In this document: positions 53,657 through 64,000 of the stretch, piece by piece
How positions within the stretch are numbered: position 1 is the stretch's first letter
Layout of the letters: the number at the start of each line of letters is the position of its first letter
Assembly: GCA_949987705.1 (NCBI GenBank)
Contig: OX465282.1
Span: 42,186,039 to 42,250,038, forward strand
DNA length: 64,000 nt
Direction: 5' to 3'
Source: Thereva unica
Taxonomy: Eukaryota > Arthropoda > Insecta > Diptera > Therevidae
Position numbers and translations under genes: made by a program
Notes under the pieces: model-generated
The model's input: the letters and a program-made list of their open reading frames with translations, nothing else
Told to the model about the DNA's origin: nothing
Databases searched by the model: none

Positions 53657-56600
53657 TCATCATCATCATGATCTGTAGCACTACAGCCTATTATTGGCCT
53701 TGGCTTCCTCCAACATTTCTCTCCATGCCGTTCGGTTCCTGGCTAATGCCTTCCAGTTGCGTACGCCTAACTTTACTAAATCTTCCTCAACGGAGTCCAT
53801 GTATCGCTTTTTTGGTCGACCTGTATTTCGCTTTCCATCAGGAATTCGATTCAACGCTATTTTTGCGGGGTCGCTATCGTCAAGCCTTTGTACGTGTGCC
53901 ACCCATCGCAATCTACTTAATTTTATACTTTTGACAATGTCGGGTCCCCGGTACAGTTGGTATAATTCGTGATTATATCTCCTTCTCCATTCACCGTTTT
54001 CGCAAACACCGCCAAATATTGTGCGTAGAATTTTTCTTTCAAAAGTGCCTAGAAGAGTTTCATCAGCCACTTTCAAAGTCCATGCCTCTGATCCAAACAT
54101 CAGAACGGGCTTGATTAGCGTGGTATATAGTTTACACTTCATTCCTCTAGACAAAATGCGTGATGTAAGATGTTGTCGAAGTCCAAAATAGCATCTGTTA
54201 GCAACGTTTATTCTCCTTCTGATCTCCGTTGTCTCACCACTGTCAGCTTGCAATACGGTTCCAAGATACGTAAATTCTTTAACGGTTTCTATATTATATG
54301 CATCTATGGTGATATTTTGTCTTGGAGTTGCGTATCTTTTTGAAGTACAAAGATACTTTGTTTTTGCTTCGTTGATGAGCAATCCCATCTTTTTCGCAGC
54401 TGCTTCTAGTTTGATGAAGGTTTCTTTCACACTCGCAAACGACCTACCTATTAGAGCGACATCATCAGCATAAGCCATCGTTTGTGTAGACTTGTTAAAG
54501 ATGGATCCCGTTGTTTCTACCCCAGCGTCTCTAACCACCTTCTCCAACACTATGTTAAATAGGAGGCATGACAGCGCGTCACCTTGTCTCAGGCCTCTCT
54601 GTGATGTGAAACTATCTGAGAGGTCTCGTTCAACTCGTACTCTGCATCGTACTACCTCGATTGTAGCTTTTGTTACTTCGATTAGGTGTTTTGGAAATCG
54701 GAAGCACTCCATAGCTTTAAATAACTCCTCACGCTTGACGCTGTCATATGCTTGCTTGAAGTCTATAAACAGTACGTGAATATTGATGTTGAACTCCCAT
54801 GATTTTTCCAAAATTCTTCTTAGAGTGGAAATATGGTTTGTAGTGGACCTACCTGGTCGAAAGCCACATTGATAACTACCTATTATGCCTTCTGCGATGG
54901 GTAGAAGTTTTTTGTATAAAATAGTGGACAGTACGTTATACGCTGAGTTGAGGAGGGTAATACCCCTATAGTTCTCACAAACGAGTTGATCTCCTTTTTT
55001 ATGCAGGGGGCATATAACACCTTCCGTCCATTCAAGTGGGATCTTTTTCTGACGCCAGATCGATTCTATAAGTTTATGTAATCCATTCCTTAATTCTTGG
55101 CCCCCATATTTCCACATCTCAATTGCTATGCTATCTTTTCCTGGGGCTTTATTGTTTTTGAGATTCGTCATAGCTTCTTGTACGTCGTCCATTGTAGGGA
55201 CATCACTTTCATTAGCAGCACCAGTATCACTATCATTATTGGTTGGTGCGTTTCTATTTGTTTGATTCACATCACTTTCACTCTCATTTTCGTCGCCTCT
55301 GTTCAGTAGCTCATTAAAATACTCCCCCCATCATTCTAAAACCTCTTGTTTTTGGCTCAGGATATTACCGTTTTTGTCCTTACACATCGATACTCTGGGT
55401 TTAAACTCTTTACGTTGCTTGTTCACTTTGTCATATAACTTCCTCACTTCGTTATTATTCCCGAGTTCGTTTATCTCTGCAAATTGTTCCTCCAGCCACG
55501 TCTTCTTTTTTCTTTTGTGCGTACGTTTTTCTAGTCGTCGTTTTTCCTTATAGATCGCTACGGAATTTCTAGTTCTATATCTTTGCAGCATATTCGTATA
55601 TGCTTCATTCTTATCTTTAGTTACTCTAGCGCATTCTTCGTCGAACCAGTCTTGACGTCTTGCTCGTCTTTCATAGCCTAGCTTGGTTGCAGCGGCTTCA
55701 TTTATTATGGTACTTAGTTTTGCCCATTCCTCATCAATATTGGCATCGATACTTGTAGCTTCGTTATTCGATGCACCGAACCTTCTATTTAGCTCTGCTA
55801 CATATTCTTCCCTAATTTGTTCTTCGTTGAGGGCCGCGGTATTATATTTTCGCTCGCTTTGTTGTACCCTTCCTCCTGTCCTAACGCACGAAATCCTATC
55901 TCTTATCTTAGCACCCACCAGAAAATGGTCTGAGTCCACGTTTGCTCCACGGTACGTTCTAACATCTATTATGCTGGAGCTGTACCTTGTACTAATAAGT
56001 ATATGGTCTATAGCATTTACCGTCTCCTCATTAGGAGATTTCCAGGTTACTCTATGTATTCTTCTGTGTTCGAATTTCGTGCTAGCCACTATCATGTTAG
56101 CTCCAGCAGCGAAGTCCACCAGTCTACGACCATTATCATTGCACTCAGGATGTATACTGTGCTTTCCAATGGTTGGGTAATAGATTCGTTCCTGCCCTAC
56201 TTTTGCGTTAGCGTCTCCTATAATTACTTTTACATCATACCTGGGACATTTTCTGAGATTTCTCTCAAGGTTTTCATAGAAGGCCTCCTTTTCTTCATCA
56301 GACTTATCTTCGGTTGGAGCATGTATATTAATGAGGGAGTAATTGTGGAATTTGCCTTTAATTCGAATTTTGCACATTCTTTCGCTTATTGCTTCGAATC
56401 CTATTACAGCGTGTTTTAAGCTTTTTCTAACGATAAATGCCGTACCTAGAGTGTGCTCTTTATCTCTGCAGCTGTAGTATATTGTGTAATTCCTTTTCTC
56501 CATTATGCCTTTCCCCAACCATCTAACTTCTTGAATCGCCGTTATATCGGCCTTGTATTTTTCAAGCTGGTCCAATAGTACTCTTAACTTACCAGGTTGG

Positions 56601-56849
56601 TATAGAGTTCGCACGTTCCATGTAAATATTCCGAAATCATTGTCCTTTTTCCGTTTGCCAGTTCGTCGTTGAGTTATCCGTCCGGTCCGAGGCTCTGCTG
56701 TCGGGTTCATAGCAATTGATATTGCCAGGGAGGATTGCTAGTCCTTCGCTGGTAGGCGGGATTATAGCGTCCCACACTCGCTACTACCGTCGTTGGTTGG
56801 TTATCCAGTGGGCACCACGTGGAGGTGACGGTTCGATTTTACCCACCCA
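53657..56849 (-). mobile_element. Full-length RTE-clade LINE with 13-bp TSD
   Basis: CTCTAGTGTGTCA occurs at 53644-53656 and again at 56850-56862, immediately outside the element. On the minus strand it has a short 5' UTR, one long EN-RT reading frame and a very short 3' UTR ending in a (GAT)n-like tail, as RTE elements do. At 3193 bp it matches the normal full length of the clade. Confidence 0.9.
53681..56710 (-). pseudogene. RTE endonuclease-reverse transcriptase, one stop
   Basis: Minus strand, ATG at 56710. Residues ~25-240 form an APE endonuclease (FTWNVRTLYQPGK, QEVRWLGKG, GDANAKVG, AIDHILIS, SDHFLVGAKI). Residues ~490-780 form the RT (NNKAPGKDSIAIEMW, ENYRGITLLNSAYN, QCGFRPGRST, LFIDFKQAYDSV, LRQGDALSCLLFN and intact YADDVALIG). 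The C-terminal domain (LRWVAHVQRLDD...GRPKKRY) closes at 53681. A single TGA at 55331-55333 interrupts an otherwise continuous frame of about 1,010 codons, at a spot where a CpG transition could have made it. Recent, nearly intact copy. Confidence 0.9.
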
Positions 56850-56862
56850 CTCTAGTGTGTCA

Positions 56863-57965
56863 CATAAAAAAAAGACAGATTGTCTAATTTAGCGTTAATT
56901 AACATTGAAAATTTCTTTGTGCAGACTATAAGCGCAGATCAAGTCTCGCAGGAATTTTTAAATAAAAATAGAAGAGTAAATTTCGATTAATGAATATAAT
57001 ATTTAGATTGAATTCTAATTTTAATTATATTTAATTCTAACTACCTACATAGGCAGTCTACATACTTAAGCATAACGATACTTTAAATCTGGCCCACCCC
57101 AGCAAAAATTCATTGCTACGCCCATGCCCTTCGCTCAATAAACTTACTAGAGAGTCCTTCCCAGGAATTTTCGGGAAGTTGAAAGAAAATGTACTTCCAG
57201 TTTCGCGGGATAAATAATAAATTTCCCGGGAAAACATTTATTGTTTAAAATCGCAAATTTTCTTGGAAAAATCTTGAAACACTAACTATTTCAAGGTTTT
57301 AAATTTAAAGTAAGTAACTCTTATGTCAAAAACCTTGTTTTACTATAATATAGATCATTTTTAATAGTTGTTACCACTCATTGTAGTTAAATTTTTAAAC
57401 TTGAAAAAAAAAATGAAAAAATTCGAACTTTCATAAAAGAATCTGCATTTTAAGAATAGAAAGAATCTCATACCATGCAATGCACAAAAATTATTGTCCT
57501 ATCAATTTTCAAATTTGAAGTCAATTTTGGGGAATTGTATAAGATATTTGGCTTGAAATTTCAACCAATTCACTTTATAAAGTATAATTTCTGAAAAATC
57601 CCCCACTGAAAAAATCCAAACTATAACCAAAACACTAAAATTGAACAATTTTTTAAGTTTTTTTTGAGGTTATGTGTGCAGATAAAAATTTAATAAATTA
57701 TACTAGTCTCGCCTGTTGTCAAACCAAAAATCGGAAAGCACATTTTTATAAGGAAAAGCACATCCAATATGTATTCTCTTTTCGTTTCCCAGTAGGGAAT
57801 GGAAACCATCCAGAGTTAATAATGTACATTATCCTTCGTATGCGTAATGTCTACTTCCTAGATCGAAACACCCCTTCGATTTACATTGCGAGATCCTAGG
57901 GTCGAAGTCATAACGGCTACCTTTTGCATTAAAATTCATTACAATAAGAAGGCATATGAGCATCT
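56863..57965. other. Unassigned AT-rich sequence
   Basis: It starts with the other flank of the RTE target. AT-rich, with TTTCCCGGGAAAA-type short inverted sequence near 57222. A 75-codon frame at 57672 has no recognisable motif and I do not call it. Confidence 0.4.
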
Positions 57966-60350
57966 TTTTAAATTCTTTTATTTAACTTGCACTGTTTGTC
58001 GTCAAATCTTGGAAGTTAAATTTGACCCACTTCCCGGTTTCGGATAGAGCTGAAATTTTGCATACACGTTTAGTTTGGATGACAATGCAATCTGGCCATT
58101 TTGTAAAAATATCAAGATAGCGGTTCCAAAATGGCGCCCGCTTTTATTTTACTTACACTGTTTGTCGTCAAATCTTGGAAGTTAAATTTGACCCACTTCC
58201 CGGTTTCGGATAGAGCTGAAATTTTGCATACACGTTTAGTTTGAATGACAATGCAATCTGGCCATTTTGTAAAAATATCAAGATAGCGGTTCCAAAATGG
58301 CGCCCGCTTTTATTTTACTTACACTGTTTGTCGTCAAATCTTGGAAGTTAAATTTGACCCACTTCCCGGTTTCGGATAGAGCTGAAATTTTGCATACACG
58401 TTTAGTTTGGATAACAATGCAATCTGGCCATTTTGTAAAAATATCAAGATGGCGGTTCCAAAATGGCGCCCGATTTTTGAAATTGTGCTCCGCGGCCCTT
58501 TGAAATGGGTATCAAATGAAAGGATATGACAGGTAGAACACAATAAGCTATGTGGCGTCATTCCAAATTCAAAATGGCGGACAACACTTACACTGTTTGT
58601 CGTCAAATCTTGGAAGTTAAATTTGACCCACTTCCCGGTTTCGGATAGAGCTGAAATTTTGCATACACGTTTAGTTTGGATGACAATGCAATCTGGCCAT
58701 TTTGTAAAAATATCAAGATGGCGGTTCCAAAATGGCGCCCGATTTTTGAAAATGTGCTCCGCGGCCCTCTGACATGGGTATCAAATGAAAGGATATGACA
58801 GGTAGAACACAATAAGCTATGTGGCGTCATTCCAAATTCGAAATGGCGGCCAACACTTACACTGTTTGTCGTCAAATCTTGGAAGTTAAATTTGACCCAC
58901 TTCCCGGTTTCGGATAGAGCTGAAATTTTGCATACACGTTTAGTTTGGATGACAATGCAATCTGGCCATTTTGTAAAAATATCAAGATAGCGGTTCCAAA
59001 ATGGCGCCCGATTTTTGAAATTGTGCTCCGCGGCCCTCTGACATGGGTATCAACTGACAGGATATGACAGGTAGAACATAATAAGCTATGTGGCGTCATT
59101 CCAAATTCAAAATGGCGGCCAACACTTACACTGTTTGTCGTCAAATCTTGCAAGTTAAATTTGACCCACTTCCCGGTTTCGGATAGAGCTGAAATTTTGC
59201 ATACACGTTTAGTTTGGATGACAATGCAATCTTGCCATTTTGTAAAAATATCAAGATGGCGGTTCCAAAATGGCGCCCGATTTTTGAGATTGTGCTCCGC
59301 GGCCCTCTGACGTGGGTATCAAATGAAAGGATATGACAGGTAGAACACAATAAGCTATGTGGCGTCATTCCAAATTCAAAATGGCGGCCAAAACTAAATT
59401 GCGGAAAGCTTATAATAGACTAAAAAGTAGAAAATATAACCGATCAACTTCCAATTTTGCACACACTCGTAGTTCGGGTGGTTAATGTGTATGAATGATG
59501 AGATGAATAGTTGAGTTAAGGGTGAGTTGATAATAAAGAAGCAATACACGTTACAAAAAATCACAAACAAACACAGACATGCTGCTGTCAACTAAATTCA
59601 ACTACTCAAATACTGAACTCATGTCCGTATGCATAATTTCAACTAAACCCAGGTAGCAGAGCTGAGTCGAGTTCAATCAACCTTAACCCTACTCGACTCC
59701 CGTTTACATGTAGTTAGACTTGGGTTCAACTTGAGTTCAACTCATCATGTCTAAGTACTAAATGCAATCTGACCTTTTTGTAAAAAAATCAAGAAGACGG
59801 TTCCGAGATGGCGGCCGTTTTTGCAATTATGTTCCACCGAGCCCACGACATGGGTATCAAATGAATACAGTAAACTGTGTGACGTACTTTTAAATCTAAT
59901 AGAATTGCCATCATAAAATGGCGGAATACATATAATAAACTAAAAAGTAGAAAATAAAATAAATGGTTAAAAAAAATTTTTAAAAAAAATTCTTTTCATT
60001 AACTAAAAAATGTACTGAAAATTAAAAAATAAAAAATATTTTAAAGAAAGCGTGAAATTTCAATTTTAATGAAAAAGTTAATTAAAAGAATGGCGCATTT
60101 TTCATCAAAAATTGAAAATATAACTGTAAATCGCGTGAGATTTACAATAACCCTCAATTTTTGGCTTTGTTAATTTCAAATTCTAACAAAATTTTTTGAT
60201 GAAAAATGCGCCATTCTTTTAATTAACTTTTTCATTAAAATTGAAATTTCACGCTTTCTTTAAAATATTTTTTATTTTTTAATTTTCAGTACATTTTTTA
60301 GTTAATGAAAAGAATTTTTTTTAAAAATTTTTTTTAACCATTTATTTTAT
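57966..60350 (-). repeat. Composite repeat unit A, minus strand
   Basis: Read on the minus strand: palindrome 59953-60350, core 59394-59952, then four full monomers and two short ones ending AAGAATTTAAAAAGATG at 57966. It is the first of two units in tandem; the next one abuts at 60350 with no spacer beyond TTTTATT. Confidence 0.88.
59953..60350. repeat. Palindrome P11 (loop inverted relative to its unit)
   Basis: On the plus strand the loop reads TTGAAAATATAACTG first, but the unit itself is on the minus strand, so relative to the core it is the inverted state. Arm changes are paired: GAAAATTAAAAAAT on one side and ATTTTTTAATTTTC on the other, where other copies have AAAGTAAAAAAT. Confidence 0.85.
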
Positions 60351-62438
60351 TAAATTCTTTTATTTAACTTGCACTGTTTGTCGTCAAATCTTGGAAGTTA
60401 AATTTGACCCACTTCCCGGTTTCGGATAGAGCTGAAATTTTGCATACACGTTTAGTTTGGATGACAATGCAATCTGGCCATTTTGTAAAAATATCAAGAT
60501 AGCGGTTCCAAAATGGCGCCCGCTTTTATTTTACTTACACTGTTTGTCGTCAAATCTTGGAAGTTAAATTTGACCCACTTCCCGGTTTCGGATAGAGCTG
60601 AAATTTTGCATACACGTTTACTTTGGATAACAATGCAATCTGGCCATTTTGTAAAAATATCAAGATGGCGGTTCCAAAATGGCGCCCGATTTTTGAAATT
60701 GTGCTCCGCGGCCCTTTGAAATGGGTATCAAATGAAAGGATATGACAGGTAGAACACAATAAGCTATGTGGCGTCATTCCAAATTCAAAATGGCGGACAA
60801 CACTTACACTGTTTGTCGTCAAATCTTGGAAGTTAAATTTGACCCACTTCCCGATTTCGGATAGAGCTGAAATTTTGCATACACGTTTAGTTTGGATGAC
60901 AATGCAATCTGGCCATTTTGTAAAAATATCATGATGGCGGTTCCAAAATGGCGCCCGATTTTTGAAATTGTGCTCCGCGGCCCTCTGACATGGGTATCAA
61001 ATGAAAGGATATGACAGGTAGAACACAATAAGCTATGTGGCGTCATTCTAAATTCAAAATGGCGGCCAACACTTGCACTGTTTGTCGTCAAATCTTGGAA
61101 GTTAAATTTGACCCACTTCCCGGTTTCGGATAGAGCTGAAATTTTGTATACACGTTTAGTTTGGGTGACAATGCAATCTGGCCATTTTGTAAAAATATCA
61201 AGATGGCGGTTCCAAAATGGCGCCCGATTTTTGAAATTGTGCTCCGCGGCCCTCTGACATGGGTATCAAATGAAAGGATATGACAGGTAGAACACAATAA
61301 GCTATGTGGCGTCATTCCAAATTCAAAATGGCGGCCAACACTAACTTGCGGAAAGCTTATAATAGACTAAAAAGTAGAAAATATAACCGATCAACTTCCA
61401 ATTTTGCACACACTCGTAGTTCGGGTGGTTAATGTGTATGAATGATGAGATGAATAGTTGAGTTAAGGGTGAGTTGATAATAAAGAAGCAATACACTTTA
61501 CAAAAAATCACAAACAAACACAGAGATGCTGCTGTCAACTAAATTCAACTACTCAAATACTGAACTCATGTCCGTATGCATAATTTCAACTAAACCCAGG
61601 TAGCAGAGCTGAGTCGAGTTCAGTCAACCTTAACCCAACTCGACTCCCGTTTACATGTAGTTAGACTTGGGTTCAACTTGAGTTCAACTCATCATGTATA
61701 AGTACTAAATGCAATCTGACCTTTTTGTAAAAAAATCAAGAAGACGGTTCCGAGATGGCGGCCGTTTTTGCAATTATGTTCCACCGAGCCCACGACATGG
61801 GTATCAAATGAATACAGTAAACTGTGTGACGTAATTTTAAATCTAATAGAATTGCCATAATAAAATGGCGGAATACATATAATAAACTAAAAAGTAGAAA
61901 ATAAAATAAATGGTTAAAAAAAAATTTTTTAAAAAAATTCTTTTCATTAACTAAAAAATGTACTGAAAAGTAATAAAATAAATGGTTAAAAAATTTTTTT
62001 AAAAAAAATTCTTTTCATTAACTAAAAAGTGTACTGAAAAGTAATAAAATAAATGGTTAAAAAAAAATTTTTAAAAAAAATTCTTTTCATTAACTAAAAA
62101 ATGTACTGAAAAGTAAAAAATAAAAAATATTTTAAAGAAAGCGTGAAATTTCAATTTTAATGAAAAAGTTAATTAAAACAATGGCGCATTTTTCATCAAA
62201 AATTGAAAATATAACTGTAAATCGCGTGAGATTTACAATAACCCTCAATTTTTTGCTTTGTTAATTTCAAATTCTAACAAAATTTTTTGATGAAAAATGC
62301 GCCATTCTTTTAATTAACTTTTTCATTAAAATTGAAATTTCACGCTTTCTTTAAAATATTTTTTATTTTTTACTTTTCAGTACATTTTTTAGTTAATGAA
62401 AAGAATTTTTTTTAAAAATTTTTTTTTAACCATTTATT
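60351..62438 (-). repeat. Composite repeat unit B, minus strand
   Basis: Monomers 60351-61340 (three full, one short), core 61341-61900, palindrome 61905-62438. The outer ~70 bp of one palindrome arm (AAATAAATGGTTAAAA ... GTACTGAAAAGTAA) is present three times in tandem (starting near 61906, 61976 and 62044). The loop is again inverted relative to the unit. It ends against TTTCATTACC at about 62440. Confidence 0.86.
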
Positions 62439-62441
62439 TTT

Positions 62442-63184
62442 TTCATTACCATTTCTTCCTATAGCTATTGATTCACATTTCTATTCCAATTTCGTGAATT
62501 CCTAATGAGCTAATTTGACGGATAGCTAGTGTAGTGTATTAGTGTATATGTAGGTGTATAAAAAATGTCTTTCAGTGTAGGTAATATTGTACCTATCTTT
62601 CTCAAATTTCCTATAAATGTACCTGAATTTAAATATATGTACCTGAACATAAAATATATTTTAAGACCATCTGTGAAAAAATACGAAAAGCGAAAACAAT
62701 TTTTGGGTTTGCCCATTAATATATAGATTAAACTACTTTTTAAAAGTGTTTGCTTTTGGGCTTTCAATACCTTGCCATTTGTTGTCACTGGATACCAAGG
62801 CGGCTTAAATTGATTAAACAAATGAAAAAACCCTGCAGCTTTTACAGCAATGAGTGTTTCAAGTAAAACCGGTTTAATTCCAATCCAGAATAGAAATTTA
62901 AAGTCGTTAACTATAAATAAGACGGTATCAATCATATCAATAAAAATCGGTCAGTTTAACCTACATTTTATTATCTAGAAAGACGCAAATCAGTTGATTA
63001 TTAGTACAAATGTCTCAAAGCCAGTGGTATTCTCTATTCGTCCCTTTGGAGAGTTGTATAATCCGTACTCAAAGTGCTGTTCAGTGCTCTGCAATCACCC
63101 GGCACCTCCGACTGTTCGCAATGTTATTAAGCAAGCTAAACACTCCTGGGTAAAATATGTTTAGTTAAATTGTCAATTATAACA
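62442..63184. other. Unassigned, probably intronic sequence
   Basis: No domain or repeat recognised. A 141-codon minus-strand frame (62510-62935) has AT-rich composition and no motif. The last bases, TTGTCAATTATAACAG (ending 63184), look like a 3' splice site for the exon that follows. Confidence 0.4.
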
Positions 63185-63462
63185 GGTTTATTTACAAATC
63201 AGTCATTAGATGGCAGGAATCAAAATATTTTAGAAAACGATGGGTTTATCACTAGCAAACACGATGTAGCAGACCAAATACCAGAGGAACTATTTCGCCG
63301 ATACACGGACACTGACTCCAGGCCGCTAACGCCTACTCCGACGACTGCAAGCATTCGTACCAGAAACAGCGGGGGATCATTTCTAAACTCAAGAAGATGT
63401 GTAACACCAGAACCTGGAAAAGAGAACATGAATAAAAGAAAGAAGATAATACTAGATTTGCG
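63185..63462 (+). CDS. Probable host exon, protein unidentified
   Basis: Open across the whole span and bounded by a 3' splice-site-like TTATAACAG and a consensus 5' site (TTGCG followed by GTAAGTGC). The ~90-residue peptide includes DQIPEELFRRYTDTDSRPLT, a Thr/Pro-rich stretch (PLTPTPTT), a second proline-directed site (CVTPEPGKEN) and a basic end NKRKKIILDLR. The TP and RRCVTPEP sites could be targets of proline-directed kinases. The piece looks like part of a disordered regulatory protein. It has no transposon similarity that I recognise and more balanced codon use than the flanks. Neighbouring exons must lie outside the window or in the unassigned sequence. Confidence 0.5.
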
Positions 63463-63655
63463 GTAAGTGCTTTGTATAGATTTGAAAGAAATTAAAGTTT
63501 CAAAAAGTTGCAAATTTTTTGCAAGCTATTATTTTCAAGGTGAATATTTAGAATACTTCAAGTTATTAATGGTTTTATTTAGCTTGACCTCGTATATTTG
63601 TTTGTTTCTTTGGTTCAAACCTTGCGACCATTTTTTCAACTACTTCTGCTTAACT
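63463..63655. other. Probable intron start
   Basis: AT-rich sequence after the GTAAGT donor with no coding signal. It leads into satellite-like sequence at about 63656. Confidence 0.4.
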
Positions 63656-64000
63656 GATTCTTATGAAACTTTGTACCCACATTGAGTTCCCGTGGCAATG
63701 CAATTCGACAATTTTGTAAAAAAAATCAAGATGGCGCATCCAAGATGGCGGATGAAATTTGCAATTGGGGTCCGATTCCATTGAAAATCGGCATCGGGGG
63801 ATTTTTAGGTCCACAAATGACGATTCTGTGGTCAAAATTTGAAAATTCAAAATGGCGGTGCCAATATGGCAGGTGAATTTTGGAAATGTGTTCTGAATAT
63901 ATTGAAAATCGCTATCAAGGAATTTTTAGGGTCACGAATGGAGATTCTGTGGTCAAAATTTTAAAATTCAAAATGGCGGATGAATTTTGCAAGTGTGTTT
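63656..64000 (-). repeat. Divergent relative of the 269-bp satellite
   Basis: CAATTTTGTAAAAAAAATCA followed by AGATGGCG, and then TTGCAATTGGGGTCCGA, match the reverse complement of the 269-bp monomer region around ATTTTTACAAAATGGCCAG, with many changes. Tandem copies recur at about 120 bp: GAAAATCGGCATC (63784) against GAAAATCGCTATC (63904), and GATTCTGTGGTCAAAATTT twice. It runs out of the window. Confidence 0.65.

Noticed and set aside
55683..56180. 165-codon plus-strand frame opposite the RTE endonuclease
   Set aside because: Antisense shadow of a strongly supported minus-strand LINE frame.
62510..62935. 141-codon minus-strand frame
   Set aside because: AT-rich composition, no motif, and no splice or start context that would support a gene.

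Overview
The window is a transposable-element graveyard from a eukaryotic genome, almost certainly an arthropod and most likely an insect. The evidence is AT-rich DNA, a BEL/Pao element with env, an errantivirus-like gypsy element, a CsRn1-like gypsy element, copia, Tc1, RTE, I/Jockey-type LINEs and Helitrons. A 200-bp run of N (34557-34756) is an assembly gap. The only host-like coding pieces are one exon with a Paip1-like MIF4G domain (minus, 15650-16228) and one unidentified exon bounded by splice signals (plus, 63185-63462).

Layout. 1-13251: a head-to-tail array, with one internal inversion, of an unclassified composite repeat. Each unit is a ~390-bp palindrome, then a ~560-bp core, then tandem 269-bp monomers (plus short ~155-bp versions), ending in AAGAATTT. 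Further copies lie at 26106-28483, 29977-32459, 34930-36767 and, on the minus strand, 57966-62438. 14051-14872: a foldback element. 15036-15104: a tRNA-Lys-like relic. 17862-34197: a broken copia element split by a gypsy element (19375-33650). The gypsy element's own 5' LTR is split by two tandem Helitrons (24657-29159 and 29160-33331), and each Helitron is split by one composite repeat. 34757-48050: an errantivirus-like element that has lost protease/RT and whose integrase reads into a Ulp1/SENP-type SUMO-protease domain. Its gag is interrupted by a composite repeat and its env by a Tc1 element (39716-47811), whose right TIR holds a BEL element (41067-47586). 48050-53280: two truncated minus-strand LINEs. 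53657-56849: a full-length RTE LINE with a 13-bp target-site duplication and one in-frame stop. 57966-62438: two minus-strand composite-repeat units. 63656-64000: a divergent relative of the 269-bp satellite.

The genes do not form a working pathway; the content is nested mobile elements, and the nesting gives their relative order of insertion. The tandem Helitrons act as empty-site controls for each other, which defines the ends of the composite repeat and of a small MITE. The two observations most likely to be new are the integrase-SENP fusion followed by env, and the composite palindrome-satellite repeat whose palindrome loop occurs in both orientations.
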